A stretch of DNA of 9,143 bases from Clostridia bacterium (GTDB lineage Bacteria; Bacillota; Clostridia; Christensenellales; CAG-1252). The stretch is from positions 1 to 9,143 of the forward strand of contig JAEDHM010000054.1 of the NCBI GenBank assembly GCA_016296985.1. The letters are read 5' to 3'. A program made the translations under genes and the position numbers. This document shows positions 1-6,836 of this stretch, piece after piece. How positions within the stretch are numbered: position 1 is the stretch's first letter; each line of letters opens with the position of its first letter. The notes below the pieces were generated by a model, which was not told the origin of the DNA, made no database searches, and saw nothing but the letters and a program-made list of their open reading frames with translations.

Positions 1-867
1 GTTGTCCTCTGCGATTACTTCGGACTTGGTGATCTCTTCGTTACTCATTAAATTAATTACCTCCATTATCAACTCTTTCGGAGTTGACGCCCCGGCAATT
101 ACGCCAAGGCTTTCTATATTTTGTTTTACAACCTGTTTTAAATCGGCAGGGTCGCTGATTAAATAACTTCTTGCACATCCCAAAGTGCATATCTCGAGAA
201 GTCGACGGGTGTTTGCGCTGAATGGCGATCCAACCACCAACATGACGTCACACTTTGCGGACATACGGAAAGCCTCCGCCTGCCTTTCCGTTACAGTATA
301 ACAAATCGTGTTTGTACTGACAAGCAATTTTAACTTATTTTTTAAATATTTTAATATAATATTGAATTTTTCTTGGTCAAAAGTGGTTTGAACCACCAAA
401 GAATAGGATAAAGAGGGATCAAAATCATATTTTTCCGCATTTTCCAAACTATCGATAATAATTCCCCTATTCTCGCAACAACCGTTTATTCCAATCACTT
501 CGGGGTGAGTTTTATCCCCTATTATGATAATTTCTTTTCCTTTGGAAAATTCCTCGCTGACGATTTTGTGAATTCGGGCAACGTTTGGACAAGTGGCGTC
601 AATGATCTTCATACCGCTATTCCTCAATTTTTCCATAGTTTGAGGAGAAACGCCGTGAGCCCTTACCACAAGGCTTCCTTTCTTTTTACCTAAATCCGAT
701 TCCTTTATTGCAAAGATTCCTTTCTCTTCTAAATTCGAAATTACAACGCTGTTGTGAACCAATTCGCCATAGGTAAAAACCGGCTTTTCTTCTTCATTCA
801 AAGCCTTGTTTATAGCGTTTTTTACACCGTTGCAAAAATCGGTAAAGCGAGAAAGATATATCTTCAT
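1..867 (-). CDS. ispH: 4-hydroxy-3-methylbut-2-enyl diphosphate reductase (IspH/LytB), open at the left edge; probable IspH-S1 fusion
   Basis: IspH is the iron-sulfur enzyme that makes IPP and DMAPP in the last step of the MEP isoprenoid pathway, in the cytosol. My translation from ATG 867 gives 289 codons with no stop before the edge. The three cluster cysteines are visible: C12 in DFCNGVKNAI, C93 in DATCPNVA and C189 in TNTIC. GELVHNSVV (34-42), RAHGVSP (69-75), THPEV (120-124) and the late AGASTP (258-263) also fit. A normal IspH would end around residue 280, but here the frame runs on through MSNEEITKSEVIAEDN, an acidic linker-like stretch. In many Clostridia IspH is joined at this point to ribosomal protein S1 repeats, which would lie outside the window. 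The start overlaps the plsC stop as ATGA, with no clear Shine-Dalgarno of its own, so translation is probably coupled. The family is certain; the fusion is inferred. Confidence 0.93.
   Translation of the reverse strand, partial: MKIYLSRFTDFCNGVKNAINKALNEEEKPVFTYGELVHNSVVISNLEEKGIFAIKESDLGKKKGSLVVRAHGVSPQTMEKLRNSGMKIIDATCPNVARIHKIVSEEFSKGKEIIIIGDKTHPEVIGINGCCENRGIIIDSLENAEKYDFDPSLSYSLVVQTTFDQEKFNIILKYLKNKLKLLVSTNTICYTVTERQAEAFRMSAKCDVMLVVGSPFSANTRRLLEICTLGCARSYLISDPADLKQVVKQNIESLGVIAGASTPKELIMEVINLMSNEEITKSEVIAEDN
46..64 (-). promoter_or_regulatory. Strong ribosome binding site and in-frame ATG inside the ispH frame
   Basis: On the minus strand a full GGAGGT (64-59) stands 10 bases before an ATG (48-46), which is codon 274 of the ispH frame. 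The protein from this ATG would begin MSNEEITKSEV. It falls just after the last conserved IspH motif, where a separate S1 gene would be expected to start. It may allow a free S1 product in addition to, or instead of, a fusion. The bases are seen directly; the use of this start is inference. Confidence 0.5.
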
Positions 868-1487
868 TTTTTCTTTTTAGCAGTTACCAATTCATCCAAT
901 TCTTTTTGCAATTCTTCCATTTTTTGGCGTAGATAGACAGTTGCTTGCTCTCTGTTTTCCTTTGTCTTTTCCGGGAAAACCGCATTGAGATCAATGGGGT
1001 CGCCTACTATAAGATAATTGCGTTTAAAAGGCTTTGCCTTATGGTGAATGATAAGAGGAATTATGGGAGAATTTGTTTTCATAGCAAACATTGTAGTGCC
1101 TTCCTTAAACTCGCCCATTACCGTAGTACCGCTTGTGTTTCTTGTGCCTTCGGGGAAAATCAAAAGCTGTTTTCCTGCTTTCAATACTCGAAGTATTTTC
1201 TTCGTAGCCTCAATATCACCCTCTCCCCTTTCAATAGAGATTGCTCCAAGTTTTCTCAAAAATGCGCCGGTAAATTTATTTTTGAAAAGTTCTGCTTTTC
1301 CGACAACGTTACAACTGTTTTTCAAAAGTTTTGACGCTACGAGCAAAACGTCTTCTGAGGCAAGATGGTTACAACATACGATCGCTTGAGTGTGAAACAT
1401 TTTTTCCTTGTTGATTACCTTTGTGGGAAAAACAAGGGATAGCGCAGGATAGGTCAAATATTTGATAAAGGTGAAAAAAGCTGACAT
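864..1487 (-). CDS. plsC: 1-acyl-sn-glycerol-3-phosphate acyltransferase (PlsC family)
   Basis: This is a PlsC/LPLAT-family membrane acyltransferase, expected to put the second acyl chain on lysophosphatidic acid to make phosphatidic acid for membrane lipids. The 207-residue protein has a hydrophobic N-terminal part (about 3-20). The catalytic NHxxxxD motif is at 40-46 (His41, Asp46), block II is GAISIERG at 81-88, and block III is FPEGTRN at 111-117. PIIPLII later serves as block IV. The C-terminus is lysine-rich (TAKKKK). The start ATG is one base after the cmk stop, and the Shine-Dalgarno AAGGAGGAA is written in the last codons of cmk. The stop overlaps the ispH start as ATGA. The cmk-plsC-ispH order is familiar from clostridia. 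The acyl donor (acyl-ACP or acyl-CoA) cannot be told from sequence. Other LPLAT substrates are possible but less likely. Confidence 0.93.
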   Translation of the reverse strand: MSAFFTFIKYLTYPALSLVFPTKVINKEKMFHTQAIVCCNHLASEDVLLVASKLLKNSCNVVGKAELFKNKFTGAFLRKLGAISIERGEGDIEATKKILRVLKAGKQLLIFPEGTRNTSGTTVMGEFKEGTTMFAMKTNSPIIPLIIHHKAKPFKRNYLIVGDPIDLNAVFPEKTKENREQATVYLRQKMEELQKELDELVTAKKKK

Positions 1488-1488
1488 T

Positions 1489-2148
1489 TTATTCCTCCTT
1501 GATAAAACCGAGGATATACTCCAAAACCTCGGCGGCGGTCATATTCGAGCTGTCCACCAATACGCTGTCGGGAGTAAGGGTGAGAGGTGAATTTGCGCGA
1601 TGACTGTCGTTATAGTCGCGCTCTTCAATATCCTTCAAAATTTTTGCAAAATCAACCACGTTGCCTTTTGCTTCAAGTTCTTTCGCTCTTCTTTCTGCCC
1701 TAACTTCGGCTTTTGCAGTAAGGAAAAACTTGTATTCGGCGTGAGGCAAAACCACCGAAGTGATATCTCTTCCGTCGAGAACAACGCTTTGATTAGATGC
1801 AATTTCTCGTTGCATAGCAACGAGTTTTGTTCTTACGCAGTTATGACGAGAAATATCCGAGGATGCTTTGGACATATGATGCTCGCGGATTGCAAGAGAA
1901 ACGTCGGTTCCGTCAACGAAAATTTGTTGAACTCCGTCTTTGTATTTTACCTCGATTTTAACGTCGTCAACAAAGGTTTTTACCCTTTCTTCGTCATTGG
2001 GATCAATACCCAAAGATAATGCTTTCCAAGCCATTGCGCGATACATTGCGCCGGTGTCAAGATAGGTGATGCCAAGTCTTTTTGCAAGAGCTTTTGCCAA
2101 GGTGCTTTTTCCTACACCGCTTGGTCCGTCGATTGCTATGCTATACAT
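1489..2148 (-). CDS. cmk: (d)CMP kinase (cytidylate kinase)
   Basis: Cmk phosphorylates CMP and dCMP with ATP in pyrimidine salvage and nucleotide supply, in the cytosol. The 219-residue protein is a typical size. The P-loop GPSGVGKS is at 8-15, DTGAMYR at 31-37 and GRDI at 126-129. The RAERRAKEL lid region and the C-terminal signature RDYNDSHRANSPL follow. I chose ATG 2148 because a perfect AAGGAGG stands seven to eight bases before it and because the family starts just before the P-loop. The frame extends 24 codons further upstream, but those codons lie within the flavoprotein gene and do not resemble Cmk. The gene overlaps the flavoprotein stop by eight bases, and its Shine-Dalgarno is formed by that gene's Gly-Gly codons (GGA GGT). 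This suggests translational coupling. Confidence 0.96.
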   Translation of the reverse strand: MYSIAIDGPSGVGKSTLAKALAKRLGITYLDTGAMYRAMAWKALSLGIDPNDEERVKTFVDDVKIEVKYKDGVQQIFVDGTDVSLAIREHHMSKASSDISRHNCVRTKLVAMQREIASNQSVVLDGRDITSVVLPHAEYKFFLTAKAEVRAERRAKELEAKGNVVDFAKILKDIEERDYNDSHRANSPLTLTPDSVLVDSSNMTAAEVLEYILGFIKEE

Positions 2149-3370
2149 AATTACCTCCTTCAGATGCCGAAAGTCCGGCAACGTAGCCTGTTGAAAAGGC
2201 GATTTGAAGATTAAATCCACCGGTTAGAGCGTCAACGTCGAGGACTTCGCCGGCGAAATAAAGATTTTTAATAATTCTACTTTCCATTGTTTTGGGGTTT
2301 ACCTCTTTGACGGATACACCGCCTGCGGTAATTATCGCCCCCTTTATATCTTCTAATCCTTTTATAGAAAAGGTAAGATTTTTCATGGTTTTAACAAGTC
2401 TTTGTCTTTCAGTTTTCGTAATGGAATTTACAGCTTTTTCCAAGGGAATTTCCGCTTTTTCCACCACTACCGAAGCAAGTGATTTTGGCATAAGCGCAAA
2501 CATTACGTTGACGATAGACTTGTTGGGATTTGTGGAAAATTCACGCAATAATCTTGCGTCCAAAACGCTTTCTTCAAGGGCGGGCTTTAGGTCAATTTTT
2601 ATTGACAATTCGGGAAGATTTTTCCTGTTTATCTTGCTACTTAAAGTCAAAACGCAAGGACCGCTTACACCTGTGTGAGTGAAAAGCATTTCGCCAAATT
2701 CTTCAAAGAGTTTCTTTTCCCCAAGGCAAGCGCTGACTTTTACGTTTTTTAAAGAAAGTCCTGCAAGATCTGAGGGTGAATTGCACTTGATACCAATAAG
2801 TCCTGCCACGGGATTTATGATAGAGTGTCCAAAATCCTTTGCAAATTTATAGCCGTCTCCCGTACTTCCCGTAAGTGGATAAGTGATACCACCTGTGGCG
2901 ATTATAAGTTTGTCAACCGTAACCTTATTGGGTCCAATTACGTCAAATCTACCCTTTTCATCCCTTTCAATCTTTTCTACGGGAAAGTTTAGGTAAACTT
3001 TTACCTTATATTTTGCAAGCGCGCCTCTCAACGCATCGGTTATATCCGCTGATTTGTCGGAGACAGGAAAAACCCTTCCGCCGTGCTCGACCTTCAAAGG
3101 GACGTTGCATTCGTCACGGAAAAAGTTCATTACGTCAACGCAAGAAAAGGCGTTGTTTGAAGACATCATAAAACGGGGGTTTGAAATTACGTTTGCAAAA
3201 AATCTTTCACCTTCCGCTACGTTGGTGAGATTACATCTGCCTTTGCCCGTAATGTAAACTTTTTTGCAGGTTTTTTCATTTTTTTCAAAAATGACAACCT
3301 TTTCGCCCATTTTGGCGGCGGTTATTGCAGCCATAATACCTGCTGCGCCACCACCGATTATGCCAACCAT
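2141..3370 (-). CDS. HI0933/YhiN/BaiN-family FAD-dependent oxidoreductase
   Basis: This is a flavoprotein of the HI0933-like family, often annotated as aminoacetone oxidase family or BaiN-like. Its physiological substrate is unknown for most members, and I assign none. The 409-residue protein opens with a Rossmann GGGAAG (6-11) and the ribose-binding acidic residue E29, followed by the family hallmark TGKGRCNLTN (41-50). GRVFPVSDKSADI, ATGGITYPLTGSTGDGY and LFTHTGVSGP follow in order. The C-terminal FAD loop FAGEVLDVDALTGGFN begins at about 372. The length is normal for the family. ATG 3370 is preceded by AAGGAGGAC, and the first 13 bases overlap the surE end in another frame. The position just before cmk is conserved in clostridia and suggests a housekeeping role, but the link to cmk is not understood. 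Confidence 0.93.
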   Translation of the reverse strand: MVGIIGGGAAGIMAAITAAKMGEKVVIFEKNEKTCKKVYITGKGRCNLTNVAEGERFFANVISNPRFMMSSNNAFSCVDVMNFFRDECNVPLKVEHGGRVFPVSDKSADITDALRGALAKYKVKVYLNFPVEKIERDEKGRFDVIGPNKVTVDKLIIATGGITYPLTGSTGDGYKFAKDFGHSIINPVAGLIGIKCNSPSDLAGLSLKNVKVSACLGEKKLFEEFGEMLFTHTGVSGPCVLTLSSKINRKNLPELSIKIDLKPALEESVLDARLLREFSTNPNKSIVNVMFALMPKSLASVVVEKAEIPLEKAVNSITKTERQRLVKTMKNLTFSIKGLEDIKGAIITAGGVSVKEVNPKTMESRIIKNLYFAGEVLDVDALTGGFNLQIAFSTGYVAGLSASEGGNYV

Positions 3371-4125
3371 AAGTCCTCCTTGATTTCGTCAAGTGATGCA
3401 TTTCCCGAGAAATCGGTACAGTCTAAAGATAATGCGGTAAGAGTGATATACCCCTTTTGTAAAAGTTTTACGTCGCTGTTTTCCTCATTGGGTAAATCCA
3501 TAAGTTCACCTTGCAAGTAGAATACCGTCTCGCCGTTTTCCACCTTTTCAACGTATCTGTCGGTATAACGGCAAACGCCTTGATTTGCAATTTTTACACC
3601 TTTTATTTTGTCAGGATTGCAAGAAGGGAAATTGATGGATATGGGGAATTTTTCCGCCATTGACTTTAATAATTGAATATTCTCGCCAACAAACTGTACG
3701 GGGTAAGAGTAATCGTCGCAATCGCTTACGGCGGAAAGAGCTATGCCTGCATAGCCGTAAACCGCTGCCTCACGGGCTCCGCTTACAGTACCTGAATAGA
3801 TGATATCCGTCCCGAAATTGGGGACGTTGTTTATCCCGGAAAGAATAAGATCAAACTTGATATTTTCGCGCAAAGCAACTACGTCAAAACCGATCTTTAC
3901 ACAGTCGGCAGGGGTACAAGTTACGCCGATTGCTTGAATTCCGTTCCAATTATAATTTTGAATTATACGCAAGCCACGTTTTAAAGAGATAGCGTGGGAA
4001 GCCCCCGATTGTTCTTCATGTGGGGCGACAACGTAAACTTGGTGACCGTATTTTTGCATACCGAGCGCAAGCTCGCGCAGGGGCTTGCTTTCGATTCCGT
4101 CGTCATTAACAATAAGTATTTTCAT
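3358..4125 (-). CDS. surE: 5'/3'-nucleotidase SurE
   Basis: SurE is a metal-dependent phosphatase that removes phosphate from nucleoside monophosphates and is linked to stationary-phase survival. The 255-residue protein begins with MKILIVNDDGI, whose D8 and D9 are metal ligands. S40 lies in EEQSGASHAIS and N99 in SGINN, giving the expected metal site. CTPADCV (70-76) and YSGTVSGARE (110-119) are further family signatures. ATG 4125 has a modest CGGAG Shine-Dalgarno about six bases upstream. It is the first gene after an A+T-rich spacer with a candidate promoter, so it probably heads the surE-flavoprotein-cmk-plsC-ispH unit. surE is not a usual partner of cmk in the clostridial cluster as I know it, so its place here may be lineage-specific. 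Confidence 0.95.
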   Translation of the reverse strand: MKILIVNDDGIESKPLRELALGMQKYGHQVYVVAPHEEQSGASHAISLKRGLRIIQNYNWNGIQAIGVTCTPADCVKIGFDVVALRENIKFDLILSGINNVPNFGTDIIYSGTVSGAREAAVYGYAGIALSAVSDCDDYSYPVQFVGENIQLLKSMAEKFPISINFPSCNPDKIKGVKIANQGVCRYTDRYVEKVENGETVFYLQGELMDLPNEENSDVKLLQKGYITLTALSLDCTDFSGNASLDEIKEDLWLA

Positions 4126-4147
4126 ATTTTCTCCGATGGTTTTTAAT

Positions 4148-4176
4148 ATTTTATATTATTTTATAAAATAAATCAA
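4148..4176 (-). promoter_or_regulatory. Candidate sigma-A promoter for the surE unit
   Basis: On the minus strand TTGATT (4176-4171) is followed after 17 bases by TAAAAT (4153-4148). Transcription would begin near 4141 and leave a leader of about 16 bases that holds the surE ribosome site. The spacer between the rluB terminator and surE is almost all A and T, so chance matches are easy. The location between a terminator and a first gene is the best argument for it. Confidence 0.45.
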
Positions 4177-4186
4177 TAATACAAAG

Positions 4187-4210
4187 AAAAAAACGCCAAA
4201 AAGCGTTTTT
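4187..4210 (-). terminator. Intrinsic terminator after rluB
   Basis: Directly after the rluB stop the minus strand reads AAAAACGC, a six-base loop TTTTTG, then GCGTTTTTTT. This gives an eight-pair stem with three G-C pairs and a run of seven T. It begins inside the stop codon. The stem is A-T-rich, so efficiency is uncertain, but its position fits the end of the DUF2953-to-rluB unit. Confidence 0.65.
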
Positions 4211-4955
4211 ACAGTTTCTTCAAATATTTGATTTCTTTATCGGTAAGGTAACGATAGGTGCCCCTTGCGAGACCGCCCAATTTTAAATCGCCGATCGCCT
4301 TACGGCGCAACAAGGTAACGTTGTAGCCAACCGCTTGAAGCATACGGCGAATTTCCCTATTTTTGCCTTCAAAGATAGTAATTTCTAACTTGGAATACTT
4401 GTCGTCTTGCCCTGTCAAAGTTACGATTGCATGACCAGTTTTTACGCCATCGTCTAAAACTACGCCGTTGCGTAATTTTTCAATATCACTTTGGCTTGGA
4501 TGACCTTCAATGGTAACTTGGTAAGTTTTGGGGATTTGATTGGCAGGGTGAGTAAGTTTGTATACCATATCACCGTCGTTGGTGAAAAGCAAAAGCCCTT
4601 CGCTATCGTAGTCAAGACGGCCAACGGGGACGAGACGTTTGTTTATGTCTTTCAAATAATCGTAAACTGTTTTACGTTTGTTTTCAGGCTTTTCTCCCTC
4701 GATTCTACCTTTATCCTTTGAATCGTCAAAAGTTGTAACACAACCCTTTGGCTTGTTGAACATTATGTAAGTGTATCTGTTGAGGGGTTTGATTTTTTTG
4801 CCGTCAACGGTAATGGTATCCCTTTCTGGATCAATTTCGCATCCTACGGCAGTAAGGGTTTTGCCGTTAAGTTTTACACGGCCTTCTTCAATCAATTTGT
4901 CGGCGCCACGGCGAGATGCTACGCCACTTTCCGCCAAAAACTTGTTAATTCTCAT
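4209..4955 (-). CDS. rluB: RluB/RsuA-family pseudouridine synthase with S4 domain
   Basis: RluB-type enzymes make a pseudouridine in 23S rRNA (position 2605 in E. coli). RluB and RsuA/RluE are close relatives, and I choose RluB from the S4 domain, the length and the neighbourhood. The 248-residue protein has an N-terminal S4 RNA-binding domain (about 1-60, MRINKFLAESGVASRR) and FNKPKG at 66-71. The catalytic aspartate is D115 in GRLDYDSEGLLLFTNDGD. The late motif EGKNREIRRMLQAVGY is typical. I chose ATG 4955, with AGGTGG five bases upstream, over a GTG three codons earlier that lies in the Shine-Dalgarno. A hydrophilic insertion (about 80-93) separates TTFDD from KRKTVYDYL, where relatives usually have only a few residues. 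It sits 17 bases after the carboxypeptidase gene and is followed by a terminator. Confidence 0.92.
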   Translation of the reverse strand: MRINKFLAESGVASRRGADKLIEEGRVKLNGKTLTAVGCEIDPERDTITVDGKKIKPLNRYTYIMFNKPKGCVTTFDDSKDKGRIEGEKPENKRKTVYDYLKDINKRLVPVGRLDYDSEGLLLFTNDGDMVYKLTHPANQIPKTYQVTIEGHPSQSDIEKLRNGVVLDDGVKTGHAIVTLTGQDDKYSKLEITIFEGKNREIRRMLQAVGYNVTLLRRKAIGDLKLGGLARGTYRYLTDKEIKYLKKL

Positions 4956-4972
4956 ATAAACCACCTAAATTT

Positions 4973-6034
4973 TTATATATCTATACTATACAATTTTTGA
5001 GAAAAAAGCAAGTAATTATCAATATATGCTTTCACCTTGCCAACTTCACCACGTTTACTGTCAGTGAAAATGGTTTGATAGCGTAATTTTTCTTTCTCTG
5101 TTTTTGAAAGTGGATAAAGAAAATCATTTTTTACTTTTCCTTTTTTCAATTGATTTTCAAATTTTTCCTCAAAAATCATACCCTTTTCAAAAACTTTGCA
5201 TAATGAATAATTTGAAAAGGCGTTTTGTAAAAGTTCTTTGCTTTTATCCCACATTGAATATTCGTTTAAGACAACTGAAACAAGTTGCATATTATTTCTT
5301 TTCGCAGAAGAAACCAGACATCGCCCCGACCTCTTTGTAAAGCCTGTTTTTACTCCGTTTGCACCATCAAAAGAAGTAAGCATTTTATTTTTATTGTAAA
5401 AAATGCACTTTGTACCATCCTCTTTGCAAAATTCGTGAGAGGTAGAAGAAACGATTTTTGCAAAAGTATCATTTCGCAAAGCGTGAGAAGTAATCATCGC
5501 TAAGTCAAAGGCAGTTGTGTAATGCCTATCATCGTGTAAACCGTGAGGGTTTGTAAAATTTGAAGAATTTGCGCCTATCTTTTTGGCGGTATTATTCATC
5601 ATCATTACAAAATTTTCAACGCTTCCACCTACGAAGTTTGCAAGGGCAACCGCAGAATCGTTACCACTTCGAAGCATCAAGCCGTATAGTAAATCTATTA
5701 CCTTGTACTTTTCTCCTGCTTTCAGATAAATGGAAGAGCCTTCGGTACCTACGGCGATTGAGGGAATTTCTACTACGCTTTCAGTATCACAGTTTTCAAG
5801 AACCGTGATTGCGGTTAGGATTTTTGTGGTACTGGCAGGATACATTTTTTGAAAGGCATTATACTTGTATAATATTCTATTTGTACTATGTTCAATGACA
5901 ATATAGGCTGTTTTATCTTCCCCTTTTACTTCAAGGGTGGAAATTGAAGGGTAAATAGCAAAAAGTAAAAGAATAAAAGATAATATTATTTTGATGATAA
6001 AAGATTTAACGTTGCGTTTATCAAGTCTTTCCAT
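4973..6034 (-). CDS. D-alanyl-D-alanine carboxypeptidase, DacF/DacB-like (S11 family penicillin-binding protein)
   Basis: This S11-family serine carboxypeptidase removes the terminal D-Ala from peptidoglycan stem peptides outside the membrane. The 353-residue protein has a basic N-end and a hydrophobic segment (about 12-32) that could be a signal peptide or an anchor. All three active-site motifs are present: STTK (68-71, nucleophile S68), SGN (123-125) and KTG (229-231). Past about residue 275 there is only a shortened region resembling the C-terminal PBP5 domain, with no obvious C-terminal membrane helix. Its place right after gerW matches the sporulation-linked carboxypeptidase of clostridia, which suggests spore cortex or division septum work. 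DacF and DacB cannot be told apart here. The ATG lies 49 bases before the gerW stop in another frame. An AGAAGG stands close to it, and no better start is visible. Confidence 0.93.
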   Translation of the reverse strand: MERLDKRNVKSFIIKIILSFILLLFAIYPSISTLEVKGEDKTAYIVIEHSTNRILYKYNAFQKMYPASTTKILTAITVLENCDTESVVEIPSIAVGTEGSSIYLKAGEKYKVIDLLYGLMLRSGNDSAVALANFVGGSVENFVMMMNNTAKKIGANSSNFTNPHGLHDDRHYTTAFDLAMITSHALRNDTFAKIVSSTSHEFCKEDGTKCIFYNKNKMLTSFDGANGVKTGFTKRSGRCLVSSAKRNNMQLVSVVLNEYSMWDKSKELLQNAFSNYSLCKVFEKGMIFEEKFENQLKKGKVKNDFLYPLSKTEKEKLRYQTIFTDSKRGEVGKVKAYIDNYLLFSQKLYSIDI

Positions 6035-6324
6035 TTGCCTTCTTCTCCCTTCTCCGTTGATATAAATTTACACTCTCGTTCACCAATATACAAAAATCCT
6101 ATAGGCAATAAAGATGCCCCTACTCCGCCAATCCCGGCGTTGGGATAAAGATAATCTTCTTTTTTTCCATACTCTCCACCGCCGTTTACCATTCCAACGC
6201 TAATTTTTGAAATTGGTATTACGGTAGCGGTTTTTATATCAATTGGCGTTCCGATAACTGTGTTTCCGTCCACCATTGTCTTTAGAATAGACAAGGTTTT
6301 TTCCATCATTGATTCGTTTATCAT
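5986..6324 (-). CDS. gerW: GerW family sporulation protein (YtfJ)
   Basis: GerW (YtfJ) is a small spore protein; in Bacillus subtilis it is needed for some germinant responses, and its molecular role is unknown. The 112-residue product has the family layout. A helical N-end (MEKTLSILKTMVDGNTVIGTPI) leads into VIPISKISVGMVNGGGEYG, then the glycine-rich NAGIGGVGASLLPIGFLYIG. I chose ATG 6324 for two reasons: AAGGTGA lies just upstream, and it makes an ATGA overlap with the DUF2953 stop. A start 21 codons earlier would add non-family residues. The last 49 bases overlap the carboxypeptidase start. A DUF2953 gene (ytfI) beside gerW is also the order in Bacillus. Its presence implies sporulation ancestry, though gerW-like genes also occur in non-sporulating relatives. 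Confidence 0.93.
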   Translation of the reverse strand: MINESMMEKTLSILKTMVDGNTVIGTPIDIKTATVIPISKISVGMVNGGGEYGKKEDYLYPNAGIGGVGASLLPIGFLYIGERECKFISTEKGEEGKWKDLINATLNLLSSK

Positions 6325-6815
6325 TTTTTCACCTTTATACTGTTTATAATTCTCAAGGGCGTAGTCAATAAATTTACTTCTCCACACGCCCTTAGGTAAG
6401 TATTGTTTTGAGGAACTGTATTTAGAATAATTGGAATATTAAATACGTTTATAAAAGTTTGTATAATCGATAATCCAATTGCCGTCTTATCTACGTTTTC
6501 GTCTGTTACGTAAGATAGATTCACTTTTCCTTTTATATCTTGAAGCAACTCTTTCTTTATTCTTATCCTCTTTTTTATCTTTGACACTCTTTCTTTGATT
6601 TTGTCAATTTTCGGCTGTATTGTGTTTTTGCCGAAAAAGAAATGCAAAGTCTTGTCTTTTAATATCACTTTTATGATAGGTAGCCGTATTCCATAGATCT
6701 TTACACAAAGTGTAAAAGAGTTTTTAATCGGAAGGAAAGCAAAGTTAAAATTCACTTTTAAGGGCATGGTCAACAAAAGTATAAGCCCAATGATTCCGCA
6801 TAAAAAAAACGACAT
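6321..6815 (-). CDS. DUF2953 family membrane protein (YtfI-like)
   Basis: I place this in DUF2953 from its shape and neighbours; no function is known. The 164-residue protein has an N-terminal membrane segment (about 2-19, FFLCGIIGLILLLTM). A beta-rich part (VNFNFAFLPIKNSFTLCVKIYG) and a lysine-rich helix (about 69-97) follow. It ends with TAIGLSIIQTFINV, NTVPQNNTYLRACGEV and a basic tail. It is somewhat short for the family. The stop overlaps the gerW ATG as ATGA. The start is uncertain. ATG 6815 keeps the membrane segment, but its only Shine-Dalgarno (AGAGGT) touches the start codon, and the whole site lies in a terminator-like hairpin. The next ATG (6767) would remove the membrane segment and has no Shine-Dalgarno. 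Confidence 0.75.
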   Translation of the reverse strand: MSFFLCGIIGLILLLTMPLKVNFNFAFLPIKNSFTLCVKIYGIRLPIIKVILKDKTLHFFFGKNTIQPKIDKIKERVSKIKKRIRIKKELLQDIKGKVNLSYVTDENVDKTAIGLSIIQTFINVFNIPIILNTVPQNNTYLRACGEVNLLTTPLRIINSIKVKK

Positions 6816-6836
6816 ACCTCTAGTATGCCGTTCTTT
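6802..6836 (-). terminator. Strong terminator-like hairpin after scpB, overlapping the next start codon
   Basis: On the minus strand AACGGCATAC (6832-6823), loop TAGAG, and GTATGTCGTT (6817-6808) form a ten-pair stem with one G-T pair. It can extend to 14 pairs through the flanking A and T bases. Eight T follow the final G of the stem (6809-6802). It lies 16 bases after the scpB stop. The 3' arm holds ATG 6815 of the DUF2953 gene and the T-run encodes its Phe-Phe-Leu. It may end the M50-scpA-scpB unit fully or in part. Confidence 0.75.

Noticed and set aside
1635..1820. A 61-codon minus-strand frame inside cmk.
   Set aside because: It is in another frame of a confident gene, with no Shine-Dalgarno or recognisable product.
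505..2019. Several plus-strand open frames opposite ispH, plsC and cmk (60 to 139 codons).
   Set aside because: They lie opposite well-matched minus-strand genes, show no family motif, have no convincing ribosome site and are rich in Phe, Cys and Ser as antisense frames of A+T-rich genes usually are.
2149..2220. A 24-codon N-terminal extension of cmk.
   Set aside because: The residues do not resemble Cmk and lie inside the flavoprotein gene; ATG 2148 has a perfect ribosome site.
4141..4186. Riboswitch or small RNA in the A+T-rich spacer before surE.
   Set aside because: It is too short, nearly all A and T, and I see no stable fold beyond the rluB terminator.
4956..4964. GTG start three codons upstream for rluB.
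   Set aside because: It lies within the Shine-Dalgarno that serves ATG 4955.
6325..6387. Upstream ATG adding 21 residues to gerW.
   Set aside because: The added residues do not fit the family, and ATG 6324 has a ribosome site and an ATGA coupling with the gene before.
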